NCBI RefSeq assembly: GCF_037963145.1
Contig: NZ_CP150144.1
Location: 3,162,001-3,226,000, forward strand
Reading direction: 5' to 3'
From: Oceanobacillus sp. FSL K6-2867
Lineage (GTDB): Bacteria > Bacillota > Bacilli > Bacillales > Amphibacillaceae
Length of the DNA: 64,000 nt
In this document: piece by piece, positions 1 through 8,853 of the stretch
Position numbering within the stretch: position 1 is the first letter of the stretch
Layout of the letters: each line of letters begins with the position of its first letter
Program-made: the position numbers and the translations under genes
Notes under the pieces: model-generated
Databases searched by the model: none
Seen by the model: the letters and a program-made list of their open reading frames with translations, nothing else
What the model was told of the DNA's origin: nothing

Positions 1-1
1 T

Positions 2-568
2 GGCTATGATATTGCATTTATTACAATGATAGGTGCTATCCTGGTCATGATACCGAAATACGGGATCATTCGTTGGAAAGAAGGACTAGCGGCGGTATCT
101 TGGAGTTTGATTTTATTTGTTGCTGCTGCAACGGCGCTAGGAAAAGTGTTAGTCGATACAGGTGTAGTCCACTGGATTGAAAACGAAATGCTGCATGTAC
201 TGAATCTGTTTGTAGGAGCTCCAGATTGGCTCATTGTTTTCATTATCTTGGTTGTAACCGTAACGAGCCATTTGTATATTACCTCTCATTCGACACGAGC
301 GATTATCTTTATTCCAAGTTTATTGATGTTTAGCGAGACAATAGGGGTTAATCCTGTTGCAGTTGTTTTCTTGAGTTTAATTGGGATGAACTATTGTGTT
401 ACATTTCCGGTTAGTTCCAAAGCATTGCTGTTTTTTTATGAGGAAGGCGACATATCCTATGATGCTAGTAATCTATTAAAGATGAGTGCTATATTAATGC
501 CCCTCTATATACTTCTTATGATGTTATTTTATTTTTCGTATTGGCAATGGGTAGGGATGGGATTATAG
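2..568 (+). CDS. DASS/SLC13-type anion transporter, C-terminal part
   Basis: The reading frame is open from the left edge of the window, so this is the C-terminal part (about 188 codons) of a larger membrane protein. It shows at least four hydrophobic segments. A polar break, TSHS-TRA, lies between segments at about residues 90-97, followed by an IFIP helix. That resembles the second substrate/Na+ hairpin of divalent anion:Na+ symporters (SLC13/DASS, ion-transporter superfamily), where SNT is usual; here SHS takes its place. The second half of the domain continues with VTFPVSSKA. Substrate cannot be told; di- or tricarboxylates are typical. The gene stops at TAG and is followed by a convergent regulator gene. 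Confidence 0.7.
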   Translation, partial: GYDIAFITMIGAILVMIPKYGIIRWKEGLAAVSWSLILFVAAATALGKVLVDTGVVHWIENEMLHVLNLFVGAPDWLIVFIILVVTVTSHLYITSHSTRAIIFIPSLLMFSETIGVNPVAVVFLSLIGMNYCVTFPVSSKALLFFYEEGDISYDASNLLKMSAILMPLYILLMMLFYFSYWQWVGMGL

Positions 569-616
569 AAGCTTGCAACTGTAAGGATATTCATTTCTAC
601 TAGTATTTAATTGAAA

Positions 617-639
617 AAGGTGGAGAAACACTCCACCTT
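617..639 (-). terminator. Rho-independent terminator
   Basis: AAGGTGGAG and CTCCACCTT form a perfect 9-bp stem with a 5-nt loop. On the minus strand the stem is followed by a T run, so it best fits termination of the RpiR-type gene. It may also stop readthrough from the transporter gene on the plus strand. Confidence 0.75.
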
Positions 640-729
640 GTAAGTCACATTTATCAGAATAAGGCGTTCCAGAGTAACAGCCGTGTTTCTTAGCCGCATG
701 CTAATAACAAATATACACAAGAAAATTAA

Positions 730-1587
730 TCATGTTGTTATGTTCTTTTCTTTCAATAAATCGCCCAATTTTTGCAAATGGTCTATAGAATGAGAGCTCG
801 TTCGTTTGCCTATTTCTATTACAAGTGTTTCAAGCAGTGCCATAGTTGGTACAATGGAGTATTGTTTGTCGCTTGCTTGTGTATGAAAAACAATTTCAGC
901 ATAAGAGGCTACCGGACAGGAGTAATGGTCAGTAATCAAGATAAAAGGATGCCCTTGTTGATAGCAATATTCTGCTACCTTTAAGCTTAATGTTGTAAAT
1001 GGCGACTGAGCTATTAAAATAAGCAGGTCACCTTTTTTAAATTGCAGGATCCGGTCAAAAATAAATTCATGATCATAGCTTAGTTGTCTTGTTTTCGGAT
1101 AAAATTCAGCAAGCAGATTCTCAAAATAAATCGCAGCCACTTTTGATGTGCGCAAACCTAAGACATTGATGGTATCCATGCGAAGTATTAATTGAACTGC
1201 TTTCTCCATGTTTTCAATTAAGTTATCATTCATCGTTTCATTTAATAGATAATTAATTTCATTCCAGGCAGTAGCCATTGCTGGGATTTCGGAATCTGAT
1301 TCATTATCTATAAAAGACCTTTGCAAATGCCACCAAGTAGAATTCCCCGAATTAATCGTAAAATGATGGAATTCCTTTTTAAATTCCTGAAAGCTATCAT
1401 AACCCAATGCTTTTACTACTCGTAATATAGTCGTTGTACCGATACCAACCTTTTCCGCTAGTTCGGTAATAGTTAAGACACCTACAGATTTGTAATTTTC
1501 AATGATGTATTCACAAAGGATTCTTTGTTTTTTCGGCAGGAAGTCCTTTTTGGATAATATGGTATCAAGAATATTGGGGTTGTCCAT
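730..1587 (-). CDS. RpiR/MurR-family transcriptional regulator
   Basis: A 285-aa protein with the two-part layout of RpiR regulators. The N-terminal helix-turn-helix covers about residues 1-78 (recognition segment near IGTTTILRVVKALGY). A SIS sugar-phosphate-binding fold follows at about 130-265 (VLGLRTSKVA, then LLILIAQSPFTT and FILITDHYSCPVA). RpiR proteins usually sense a phosphorylated or small organic ligand and control an adjacent catabolic or transport gene. It converges on the DASS-type transporter and diverges from the decayed cyclodeaminase-symporter-oxidase genes, so either side could be its target. The ATG at 1587 has an AGGGAAT-like purine stretch upstream. The ligand is unknown. 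Confidence 0.85.
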   Translation of the reverse strand: MDNPNILDTILSKKDFLPKKQRILCEYIIENYKSVGVLTITELAEKVGIGTTTILRVVKALGYDSFQEFKKEFHHFTINSGNSTWWHLQRSFIDNESDSEIPAMATAWNEINYLLNETMNDNLIENMEKAVQLILRMDTINVLGLRTSKVAAIYFENLLAEFYPKTRQLSYDHEFIFDRILQFKKGDLLILIAQSPFTTLSLKVAEYCYQQGHPFILITDHYSCPVASYAEIVFHTQASDKQYSIVPTMALLETLVIEIGKRTSSHSIDHLQKLGDLLKEKNITT

Positions 1588-1840
1588 TTCATATTCATTC
1601 CCTCTGTCAACATGGATTTTATACTAATACTTTAATGCTAACTTAATAATAATGAAGTCGTCAAGGGATGGAATTCCAACTTTACAGAATTTTTGGGATT
1701 TAATACTTTCTCTTAAAGAAATGAGACATCTTATAATCCATGTAAATAGGGAGAGCTTTTGATTGTTTATCCAAATTCCCCAGATTTTATAATTTAGTGT
1801 ATGAAAAAGGAAAAAAAGTACCTTTTCAAAATAAAAAGTG

Positions 1841-1869
1841 TTTACAATATTCCAAAACGCTGTTATTAT
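1841..1869 (+). promoter_or_regulatory. Sigma-A-type promoter
   Basis: TTTACA (1841-1846), a 17-base spacer and TATTAT (1864-1869) match a vegetative promoter well. It lies about 40 bases ahead of an AAAGAGGAG ribosome site and ATG at 1911, the start of the decayed gene. It probably still drives the intact symporter gene at 2360. Confidence 0.6.
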
Positions 1870-1910
1870 TAAATTGAAGGTTCAGATTATTTTAAAAGAG
1901 GAGTGAATGT

Positions 1911-2357
1911 ATGAGGGATAAATCATGAAAACGAAGTAAACCACTGATTATCTATTGGTAGGGTGGTTGAACGATAGTTATTGCATTTGCTTTGGGAATC
2001 AGGGTGGCCAGTTTATTGGCGGACATGAAGCTAATCCAATCTATGGATATGAAGGCAGCGCCTGACAAGGGAATACCAAGTAATCTTTCCAATCCAGCAA
2101 AACTTCAAATGTCACGATTTAACGGAATGATTATTTTATAATGAAGGATGGGTTATTCATTTGCTGTTATGGATGACATGATTGTAAGCGCTTTATATGA
2201 GGTGGCTTACAGTGCGCTTGGTGCAAAATATTGTAACCCTGATGCTGTGATTCTTGGATTAATATGCTGCGGAATTGAAGCGCATATACAGGCTGCTGGG
2301 CTGCCTGGCATTATCGCATTTAGGTGTCTCACTTCATTACATTTAAAAGGAGGGTAA
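1911..2357 (+). pseudogene. Decayed ornithine cyclodeaminase / mu-crystallin family gene
   Basis: From 1971 to 2357 one frame, broken only by two adjacent stops at about 2136-2141, reads like the middle of an ornithine-cyclodeaminase-family protein. It has DKGIPSN, then MIIL, then FAVMDDMIVSALYEVAYSAL, then GAKY and ILGLICCGIEAH. These line up with the family pattern GlPs...G.pLAiMDg..isAlRTaA.SalaAKYL...vgiiGcGvqa. An ATG with a ribosome site at 1911 is followed at once by stops, and the C-terminal half (NAD domain) is missing. The family includes ornithine cyclodeaminase, ketimine reductase and alanine dehydrogenase; the original substrate is unknown. An intact relative lies at 37160. The family call comes from motif reading by eye. 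Confidence 0.55.
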
Positions 2358-2359
2358 AA

Positions 2360-3721
2360 ATGGAATTCACACCTTGGACAATTTTTATTGATTTTGGTTT
2401 TATATGTCTGTTGTTGGTAGTAGGAACTTTGTTAAGGGCAAAAATAAAGGCTATTCAATTTCTGTTTTTGCCAGCCAGTTTATTGGCGGGATTAATGGGC
2501 TTGATTCTCGGTCCTAATGGGTTTGGCATTATACCTTTTTCTGATAACTTAAGTACGTATACGAGTATATTAATTGCACTCATCTTTGGTTCACTACCTC
2601 TAAGTGCAGCGAAAATACCTATTAAAGGAATAGCTAATCGAATTGGCAGTATGTGGTCTTTTGCCCAGTCACTGACGATTTTTCAGTGGGGTGGAGGAAT
2701 GCTTTTTGCTCTTCTAGTGTTAAAGCTGTTTTGGACTGATATACCGAACGGGTTTGGATTAGTTCTTGCTGCTGGGTTTGTAGGAGGTCATGGAACTGCG
2801 GCTGCAATTGGTGATGCTTTTTCAGATACGTGGGCAGATGCCGGCACCTTAGCAATGACGTCTGCTACAATGGGGATTATTTGTGCTATTGTTGGTGGTC
2901 TGTTTTTAATTAAAAGAAGCACTATCAAAGGACAAACATCCTATATTAGTGATTTTAAAAGCTTGCCTGGAGAGCTGCGTTCAGGATTAGTGCCTAAGGG
3001 CAGCCGTGGTTCTATTGGAGATGGTACGGTATCTTCCATTTCAATTGATCCGCTTGTATATCATCTTGCCCTTATAGGAGTTATTGCAACAGCCGGCTAT
3101 TACTTAAGTGAATGGGGAACAACTCTTTTTCCGCAAATCTCCATTCCAGTATTCAGTACAGCGTTCATTGCTGGTTTAATAATAAATAGGCTTTTACGTA
3201 CTGTTAAAGCAAGTGATTATGTAGATAAACAGATAATTGACCGAATTAGTGGTGCTGCAACCGATTTATTAGTTGCTTTTGGGATAGCATCCATTAATTT
3301 AGCAGTTGTTGTAAATTATGCTTTGCCGTTAGCATTGCTGCTAGTATTCGGGCTATTGCTAGTAACCATATTCTTTTACTTTATTGCCCCACGACTTTTT
3401 AAAGAAAATTGGTTTGAAAAGGCTATATTCTCATGGGGCTGGGGAACCGGAACTGTAGCAATGGGTATCGCGTTATTGCGCATTGTTGATCCAGAGCTCA
3501 AAAGTAAAACACTTGATGACTATGCACTCGCCTATGTTGGTGTTGGTACAGTAGACATTTTAATTGTTAGTTTAGCTCCTGTACTCATAATGACAGGCCA
3601 ACACTGGCCATTTACACTTGTTGCTCTGGCTATTGGTACTCTGGTTCTAATTCTTTCAAAATGGATGGGGTGGTGGAGCTATTCTGCAGCTAAACAAGAG
3701 AGTAGAAGAAATATAAGTTAA
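2360..3721 (+). CDS. ESS-type (glutamate:Na+-like) symporter
   Basis: A 453-aa integral membrane protein with about 11-12 hydrophobic segments. It carries the GGHGTAAA signature at about residues 141-148 and a second re-entrant-like GWGTGTVAMG near residue 365, both typical of the glutamate:sodium symporter (ESS/GltS) superfamily. An excellent AAAGGAGGG ribosome site lies 5 bases before the ATG at 2360; an upstream in-frame start is less likely. It follows the decayed cyclodeaminase gene and precedes a SolA-type oxidase, so it may import an N-methylated or other amino acid for that oxidase. A close paralogue is at 51388, also beside a SolA-like sequence. The substrate is not known. Confidence 0.8.
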   Translation: MEFTPWTIFIDFGFICLLLVVGTLLRAKIKAIQFLFLPASLLAGLMGLILGPNGFGIIPFSDNLSTYTSILIALIFGSLPLSAAKIPIKGIANRIGSMWSFAQSLTIFQWGGGMLFALLVLKLFWTDIPNGFGLVLAAGFVGGHGTAAAIGDAFSDTWADAGTLAMTSATMGIICAIVGGLFLIKRSTIKGQTSYISDFKSLPGELRSGLVPKGSRGSIGDGTVSSISIDPLVYHLALIGVIATAGYYLSEWGTTLFPQISIPVFSTAFIAGLIINRLLRTVKASDYVDKQIIDRISGAATDLLVAFGIASINLAVVVNYALPLALLLVFGLLLVTIFFYFIAPRLFKENWFEKAIFSWGWGTGTVAMGIALLRIVDPELKSKTLDDYALAYVGVGTVDILIVSLAPVLIMTGQHWPFTLVALAIGTLVLILSKWMGWWSYSAAKQESRRNIS

Positions 3722-3796
3722 ATGCTTAAAGCAAGTAAACTAGATAAATATAATTTGAGTATGATCTGTTAACAGTCCTCCCTTACAATCAACTTA

Positions 3797-3820
3797 AAAG
3801 GGAGAAGGATCTCTCCCTTT
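3797..3820 (+). terminator. Stem-loop terminator after the symporter gene
   Basis: AAAGGGAGA pairs with TCTCCCTTT around a 6-base loop, then GTTCAG follows without a long T run. It is likely a terminator, or a partial one, between the symporter and oxidase genes. The rest of 3722-4042 shows no gene. Confidence 0.6.
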
Positions 3821-4042
3821 GTTCAGAAAGGAGTATGCATTCCAGGTTTTATACAACCATTTACTCTGTAAACATTTTATGGAGGCGCTATCATTATATG
3901 AGAATGGTGTAATGATTAAGGATAGTAATTAAATCTGCCGTTTTATGTGTAATGCAAAAACAACTAATCAAATAAGCTAAGCATAAGGAAAGAGTAAGAG
4001 TATGATGCATTATAAATTTTAAATAGAAAAGGACGTGTATCA

Positions 4043-5164
4043 ATGGATGCAGATGTAGCGGTAATTGGTGTTGGGACAATGGGAAGTGCAGCAGCTTGGC
4101 AGCTTGCTTCACGAGGTGCGAAAGTATTAGGATTTGAACGATATGCTCCAGGTCATGATAAAGGTGCGGGACATGGTGAAACCCGTATATTCCGAACTGC
4201 ATATGGCGAGGGAACCGAATATGTTCCATTTCTTCAGGAAGCTAAAAAGCTGTGGCGACAACTTGAAACCGAGACAGGAAATAATATATATGAAGAAACA
4301 GGGAGAATTATTATTTCCGAAAAAAAGGATTTAGAAACAGAAATCAATGGAGCAAACCTTCATAATTTACCTTATGAGTTATTAGATGCGCAAGAAGCTT
4401 CTGTACGTTTTCCACAACATAAATATGAAGAGAATGATATGGTTTATGTGGATCCGGAAGCAGGCTTTGTTAGACCCGAGCTTGCTATACAAGCTGCATC
4501 GCAACGTGCGATTGAACTGGGTGCCAGAATATATTGCGGTGTATCTGTTACAGCTATTGAGCCTGATGATGCTGGAGTAACAATTTATTGTGGAGAAGAA
4601 AGTTTCCGGGTCGGTCATGTTGTTGTGTCTGCAGGTGCTTGGGCATCTAAGCTACTTCCACAATTATCATTGCCGGTTTGGGTGGAAAGACAGATATTAG
4701 TGTGGTATCGTGCGAAAAATCCAGATGCCTTTACACTGGAAAACTTCCCAACCTTCGCACGCGAGCGAGAAGGGCACAGATGGTATGGTTTCCCATCACT
4801 AGATGGTGATCTCGTTAAAGTTGCTTTTCATCATGGCGGAGATACAGTTGACCCAGATACGATAGATCGAGCTACACATAAAGAAGATACAGAGCTATTA
4901 TCAAACTTTATTGAAAGATACATCCCTGACCTTGATCCTAATCCTGTAAAGGCAAAAGTATGTATGTACACGAATACACCAGATAACCATTTTATTATTG
5001 GTCCTGTTTCGGGGCTGCCTAATGTAACGATGCTTGGACCAATGGCGGGACATGGATTTAAATTTGCACCAATCATGGGCAAATTAGTTGCTGAAGTTGC
5101 CACAGGTGCGACACCAGCATTGAATATAGATATGTTTCGGCCTGATCGGTTAATACGTGTTTGA
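4043..5164 (+). CDS. SolA-type flavin oxidase (sarcosine / N-methyl amino acid oxidase)
   Basis: A 373-aa protein of the monomeric sarcosine oxidase / N-methyltryptophan oxidase family, near the usual length (about 370-390). The N-terminal FAD motif is VIGVGTMGSAAA at residues 6-17, and HGETRIFR at about 48-55 is the family's second signature. Cys307 in KVCMYTNTP corresponds to the cysteine that binds FAD covalently in characterised members. The reaction would be oxidative demethylation of an N-methyl amino acid, giving the amino acid, formaldehyde and H2O2. The ATG at 4043 follows AAAAGGACG. A second family member is at 43260, and a short fragment closely related to this gene is at 51039. 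Preferred substrate is inferred only. Confidence 0.85.
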   Translation: MDADVAVIGVGTMGSAAAWQLASRGAKVLGFERYAPGHDKGAGHGETRIFRTAYGEGTEYVPFLQEAKKLWRQLETETGNNIYEETGRIIISEKKDLETEINGANLHNLPYELLDAQEASVRFPQHKYEENDMVYVDPEAGFVRPELAIQAASQRAIELGARIYCGVSVTAIEPDDAGVTIYCGEESFRVGHVVVSAGAWASKLLPQLSLPVWVERQILVWYRAKNPDAFTLENFPTFAREREGHRWYGFPSLDGDLVKVAFHHGGDTVDPDTIDRATHKEDTELLSNFIERYIPDLDPNPVKAKVCMYTNTPDNHFIIGPVSGLPNVTMLGPMAGHGFKFAPIMGKLVAEVATGATPALNIDMFRPDRLIRV

Positions 5165-5183
5165 CTTGCCTTTTATGTAGATA

Positions 5184-5231
5184 ATGCAGTACTTTGTGTT
5201 TAATCCCGCAAAGTACTGCATTTTTATTTTG
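5184..5231 (+). terminator. Strong Rho-independent terminator
   Basis: ATGCAGTACTTTG and CAAAGTACTGCAT form a perfect 13-bp stem with a 12-base loop, followed by TTTTATTTTG. It ends the oxidase transcript. Confidence 0.9.
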
Positions 5232-5374
5232 CTATTTTAATATGACTTTTTCTATGTTCTTATAAAAAGTTATATTTTTCTTCTAATCTATTGGAATTAC
5301 ATACAAGTATGACTCATACATGTTTGGTGCATTCAAGTATAAATCTGCATTTGCTGCATAAAGTCGTCACTCTA

Positions 5375-5420
5375 TTGACACTTTTATATTAATATATTAG
5401 GCTGTCTGTAACGGGTTACA
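5375..5420 (+). promoter_or_regulatory. Promoter and LacI-type operator ahead of the permease gene
   Basis: TTGACA at 5375-5380 is a good -35; the -10 (TAGGCT at 5398, 17-base spacing) is weak. Immediately downstream, TGTAACGGGTTACA at 5407-5420 is a palindrome with 6-bp arms. A near-identical site sits before the LacI-family gene at 6883-6896, which points to shared control by that regulator. Confidence 0.65.
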
Positions 5421-5469
5421 TATGGGTTTCAAATTACTCAGCATATATTTAATAGGAAGGAGGAATAAA

Positions 5470-6837
5470 ATGAAAGAGTGGATATACCAGCGACTTTACC
5501 TTTTTTATTCAGGGATTCTTCTACTTTATATTATAAATGTGTTTTGGGATAATTCTGTTTTAGCGTATATTGTTGGCCTATTAGCAATACCAATGTTGGT
5601 AATTTCTTTCCTATGGGCAACAAAACTATTTAGAGTGCTTGGTAGTGCTTTTATTATAATCGGATTTATTATGTATAGTTCAGCTGAACTCCCAATTACT
5701 GACATTCCGCTATATCTAACATCTAATATGTCTATGTTAGCATTTTTAATGATTTTGCCTTGGATAAATAGTGTTGTCCATGTGGGGCGCTATGATGAAC
5801 AGATTAACCAGCTAATGAAGGAAAACGTAGATAATTTAGGGAGTTTGTACGTCAGAAGTACGGTCACAACGTACATATTAATGACCTTTCTTAATTTATC
5901 AGCAATAAATCTTGCGCAAGGTGTTCTGATTGAAAATATGAAAGGTGTTAAAAAGGTAATCCGGGATACCTTTATAAGTAAAACAACAATAAGGGCATTT
6001 GCCTTAGCTTTAATATGGAGCCCTATGGAAATTATTGTTGCTATAACGGTTGATGCTACAGGTATCAGTTACCTTGTATACTTGCCATGGCTTCTGCTCG
6101 TTTCTGTCATTGCTGTAGCGATTGACTTATTTTTAGGAAGAAAACGTTATGAGAAAATCCCTTATGTACAGACGAATAAAAGTGAAAAAGAAGTTTCCTT
6201 AAATGAAATTTTACAACAAATATTAAAGTTGCTTTTTGCTTTAACTTTATTTTTAATAACCATTCTAGTCGTAAGTAATGTATTTAATTTGAATTTTATT
6301 CTTACGGTAACCTTAGTAATTTTACCATTCTCTAGCATATGGGCAATAATCATCAAGAGATGGAATCAGTTTAGAATTCTGGGTTATAAAATATGGAAGG
6401 AACAAACGAATCGGATGCAAAATTTCGTTATTCTTTTTCTATCTTTAGCATTCTTTTCCAATAGTTTAAGTGCCACACCTATATTGGAAATCGTACAAGG
6501 CCCTTTCTTGAAATTTGAAGATTATCCTATTATTATTTTATCTCTCATTTTAGTTACTTATTTTGTTATGGCATTGATAGGCGTACATCCTATTGCTACG
6601 ATTGGTATTTTATTAGAGGTGCTGTCACCGTTATTTACAGTCTTTAATCCAGTGAGTATTGGTATCGTATTAATCGTTGCTGCATTGGCAACATCCAGTT
6701 CAGGCACATATGGCATAACAGTTACGATGACATCATTAAATACGCAGCAAAATCCATATCGAATCACGCTTCATAACCTGCCATTTACATTGCTGTTTGG
6801 AATGATTGGAATCGTTGTAGCGTTATTCATGATATAA
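5470..6837 (+). CDS. Unrecognised polytopic membrane protein, permease-like
   Basis: A 455-aa protein with roughly 11-12 hydrophobic segments and no soluble domain. I do not recognise the family. The arrangement, with polar breaks SATPIL, IGVHPIATIG and ATSSSGTYG inside the C-terminal half, is reminiscent of ion-transporter-superfamily permeases, but that is weak. The ATG at 5470 follows AAGGAGGAATAAA, better than the upstream in-frame start at 5422. It has its own promoter with a LacI-type operator and lies directly upstream of the nucleoside operon regulator. It is therefore probably a second transporter for a nucleoside, ribose or purine-related compound in the same regulon. Confidence 0.6.
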   Translation: MKEWIYQRLYLFYSGILLLYIINVFWDNSVLAYIVGLLAIPMLVISFLWATKLFRVLGSAFIIIGFIMYSSAELPITDIPLYLTSNMSMLAFLMILPWINSVVHVGRYDEQINQLMKENVDNLGSLYVRSTVTTYILMTFLNLSAINLAQGVLIENMKGVKKVIRDTFISKTTIRAFALALIWSPMEIIVAITVDATGISYLVYLPWLLLVSVIAVAIDLFLGRKRYEKIPYVQTNKSEKEVSLNEILQQILKLLFALTLFLITILVVSNVFNLNFILTVTLVILPFSSIWAIIIKRWNQFRILGYKIWKEQTNRMQNFVILFLSLAFFSNSLSATPILEIVQGPFLKFEDYPIIILSLILVTYFVMALIGVHPIATIGILLEVLSPLFTVFNPVSIGIVLIVAALATSSSGTYGITVTMTSLNTQQNPYRITLHNLPFTLLFGMIGIVVALFMI

Positions 6838-6845
6838 ATTTGTTA

Positions 6846-6896
6846 TTGACAATTTATATCACATACATTATTGTTAACAATGTGTAATCGGTTACA
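6846..6896 (+). promoter_or_regulatory. Promoter with LacI-type operator before the regulator gene
   Basis: TTGACA (6846-6851), a 17-base spacer and TATTGT (6869-6874) form a good vegetative promoter. TGTAATCGGTTACA (6883-6896), just downstream, matches the operator at 5407-5420 at 12 of 14 positions. Binding here would block transcription start, giving autoregulation of the regulator and the operon behind it. Confidence 0.7.
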
Positions 6897-6914
6897 GGTT
6901 AGGTGGGGGATTGT

Positions 6915-7886
6915 ATGGCGACAATTAAAGAAGTGGCGAAAGAAGCTGGTGTATCAGTTGCTACTGTATCTAGAGTATTGAATAAAAGTGGTTATGTTAG
7001 TAAAGAATCAGCAGCCAGTGTCAAAAAAGCTATTGAAAAATTAAATTATCAACCTAATTCTGTAGCGAGATCACTCTATCATAAAACTTCTAATATGATT
7101 GGTCTTATTATTCCGGATATTACAAATCCCTTTTTTCCAGAATTGGCAAGGGCTGTAGAGGATGTAGCTATGATTTACGGTTATACAGTCGTATTATGTA
7201 ATTCGGATCAAGACCCGGATAAAGAAAAAAAATATATCGATTTGTTTAAACAGAAATATGTAGATGGCATCATCATAACTGCACATGGATCTAATTCAGA
7301 ATTATATATAGACTCAAAAATCCCTATAGTTGCCTTGGACCGTATTAGTGATTCAAGTTTACCGACAGTAGTATCGAATAATTATGATGGAGCCCGAAAC
7401 GCCACTAAATTATTATTACAAAAAGGGGCAAAGAATTTAGCTCATATTCGGGGCCCGCAAGGTATTACGCCTGCTGATGATCGTTATCAAGGATTTATTG
7501 ATGAAATGAAAGAACAGCACTTTGACTATATTATAGAGGAATCAGCATTTGAATTGAAAGCTGCTGAAAAGCTGGCAGAGAACTTTTTCAATACACATGC
7601 TCAAGTAGATGGCATCTTTTGCAGTAGTGATGCGATTGCAGTGGGATTTTTGAAGGTAGCATTAAAAAGAGGAATTAAAATCCCACAAGATGTACAGATT
7701 ATTGGATTTGATGGTGTTGCCTTTGGTGAAATGATCTATCCGGAACTAACAACAGTGGCACAACCAATTTATGATATGGGAGCTTTAGCTACAAGGTTGT
7801 TGATAAAAATTATAAATGGAAAAGAAACCGAGCAATTAAAGTATGAAATACCAACGAAAATGATAGAACGTGGCACTACTAAATAA
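6915..7886 (+). CDS. LacI-family repressor, RbsR-like
   Basis: A 323-aa protein with the LacI/GalR plan. The N-terminal helix-turn-helix is ATIKEVAKEAGVSVATVSRV, and the hinge helix ends near NYQPNSVARSL. A periplasmic-binding-like effector domain fills about residues 60-320 (IGLIIPDITNPFFPELA; IIGFDGVAFGE). The ATG at 6915 is preceded by AGGTGGGGG; the GTG at 6903 overlaps that site and is unlikely. Its closest type is the ribose operon repressor. With ribokinase, a nucleoside transporter and two nucleoside hydrolases downstream, the effector is probably ribose or a nucleoside-derived sugar. It likely binds the two TGTAAYSGGTTACA sites. Confidence 0.88.
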   Translation: MATIKEVAKEAGVSVATVSRVLNKSGYVSKESAASVKKAIEKLNYQPNSVARSLYHKTSNMIGLIIPDITNPFFPELARAVEDVAMIYGYTVVLCNSDQDPDKEKKYIDLFKQKYVDGIIITAHGSNSELYIDSKIPIVALDRISDSSLPTVVSNNYDGARNATKLLLQKGAKNLAHIRGPQGITPADDRYQGFIDEMKEQHFDYIIEESAFELKAAEKLAENFFNTHAQVDGIFCSSDAIAVGFLKVALKRGIKIPQDVQIIGFDGVAFGEMIYPELTTVAQPIYDMGALATRLLIKIINGKETEQLKYEIPTKMIERGTTK

Positions 7887-7902
7887 CATGGAGGAGAAAC
7901 CA

Positions 7903-8814
7903 TTGACGAAACCAATTATTACAGTAATCGGAAGCATTAACATGGACTTAGTTGTCTCAGCTTTAAGACGCCCTAAAGCTGGGGAAACCATATTAGGAAA
8001 TGATTTTCAAACAAGCCCGGGAGGAAAGGGAGCAAATCAAGCTGTCGCAGCCGCCCGATTAGGGGCAGAAGTTCATATGATAGGGTGTATAGGTAACGAT
8101 GAATTTGGATCAGAGTTAAAGACATTCCTTGAAAGGGAAACTATTTTTTTGAATGGTGTGGAACCGGTTACAGGTATTTCCTCAGGAGTTGCTTTAATTA
8201 CGATTGCCGAAGCCGATAACAGTATTATCGTAGTTCCTGGAACCAATAAGCTGGTTACTCCAGAATATGTGAGAAAATATGAAGAACAAATTGCCACGAG
8301 TGATATTGTTCTTACACAATTAGAAATCCCTATTGAATCTGTAGAGGAAATTGCAAGGTTATGTTATAAACACCAGACACCATTGATTTTAAACCCGGCG
8401 CCTGCTATGGAATTAAATGAGAATCTCATCAAACTTGCCAGTTATATTACACCCAATGAAATAGAACTTGCCTATTTAGAAAAAACAGAAATAGAGTTGA
8501 GCAATTACCCGGAGAAGTTAATCGTAACTCAAGGAAAAGACGGTGTTATCTATCATGACGGCGATGGTATTTGTAAGGTACCTAGTTTTATAGTGCCAAC
8601 AGTTGATACAACAGGGGCAGGCGATACATTTAATGGTGCTTTCGCCTACGCTATTAGTAAAAATAAAAATGTGAAAGCAGCATGTAATTTTGCGAATGCA
8701 GCAGCAGCTCTATCCGTTCAGAAAATGGGAGCTCAGGGAGGAATGCCGACAAAAGATGAAGTAAATAAATTTTTACGTGCTCAAGGGATTGCAAATGCAG
8801 AGATTAGGGATTAA
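7903..8814 (+). CDS. rbsK: Ribokinase
   Basis: A 303-aa PfkB-family sugar kinase of normal ribokinase length. It has GSINMDLV near the N-terminus, the ribose-binding GGKGANQAVAAARLG segment at about residues 40-54, and the ATP-site signature DTTGAGDTFNGAF with the catalytic aspartate at about residue 246. It would phosphorylate ribose freed by the two nucleoside hydrolases, using ATP to give ribose 5-phosphate for the pentose phosphate pathway. The TTG at 7903 is chosen because GGAGGAG lies 6 bases before it; an upstream in-frame start would overlap the repressor gene. It is co-transcribed with its neighbours. Confidence 0.88.
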   Translation: MTKPIITVIGSINMDLVVSALRRPKAGETILGNDFQTSPGGKGANQAVAAARLGAEVHMIGCIGNDEFGSELKTFLERETIFLNGVEPVTGISSGVALITIAEADNSIIVVPGTNKLVTPEYVRKYEEQIATSDIVLTQLEIPIESVEEIARLCYKHQTPLILNPAPAMELNENLIKLASYITPNEIELAYLEKTEIELSNYPEKLIVTQGKDGVIYHDGDGICKVPSFIVPTVDTTGAGDTFNGAFAYAISKNKNVKAACNFANAAAALSVQKMGAQGGMPTKDEVNKFLRAQGIANAEIRD

Positions 8815-8853
8815 GTATTAGCTACAGTACAACAGTCAAAGGAGGATTAAAAA

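Noticed and set aside
2148..2357. 69-codon frame as an independent gene
   Set aside because: It is in frame with the upstream part of the decayed cyclodeaminase gene, separated only by two stops, and has no ribosome site of its own.
3894..4229. 111-codon minus-strand frame overlapping the SolA-type gene
   Set aside because: It is a shadow of the oxidase gene: His/Leu-rich composition and no ribosome site.
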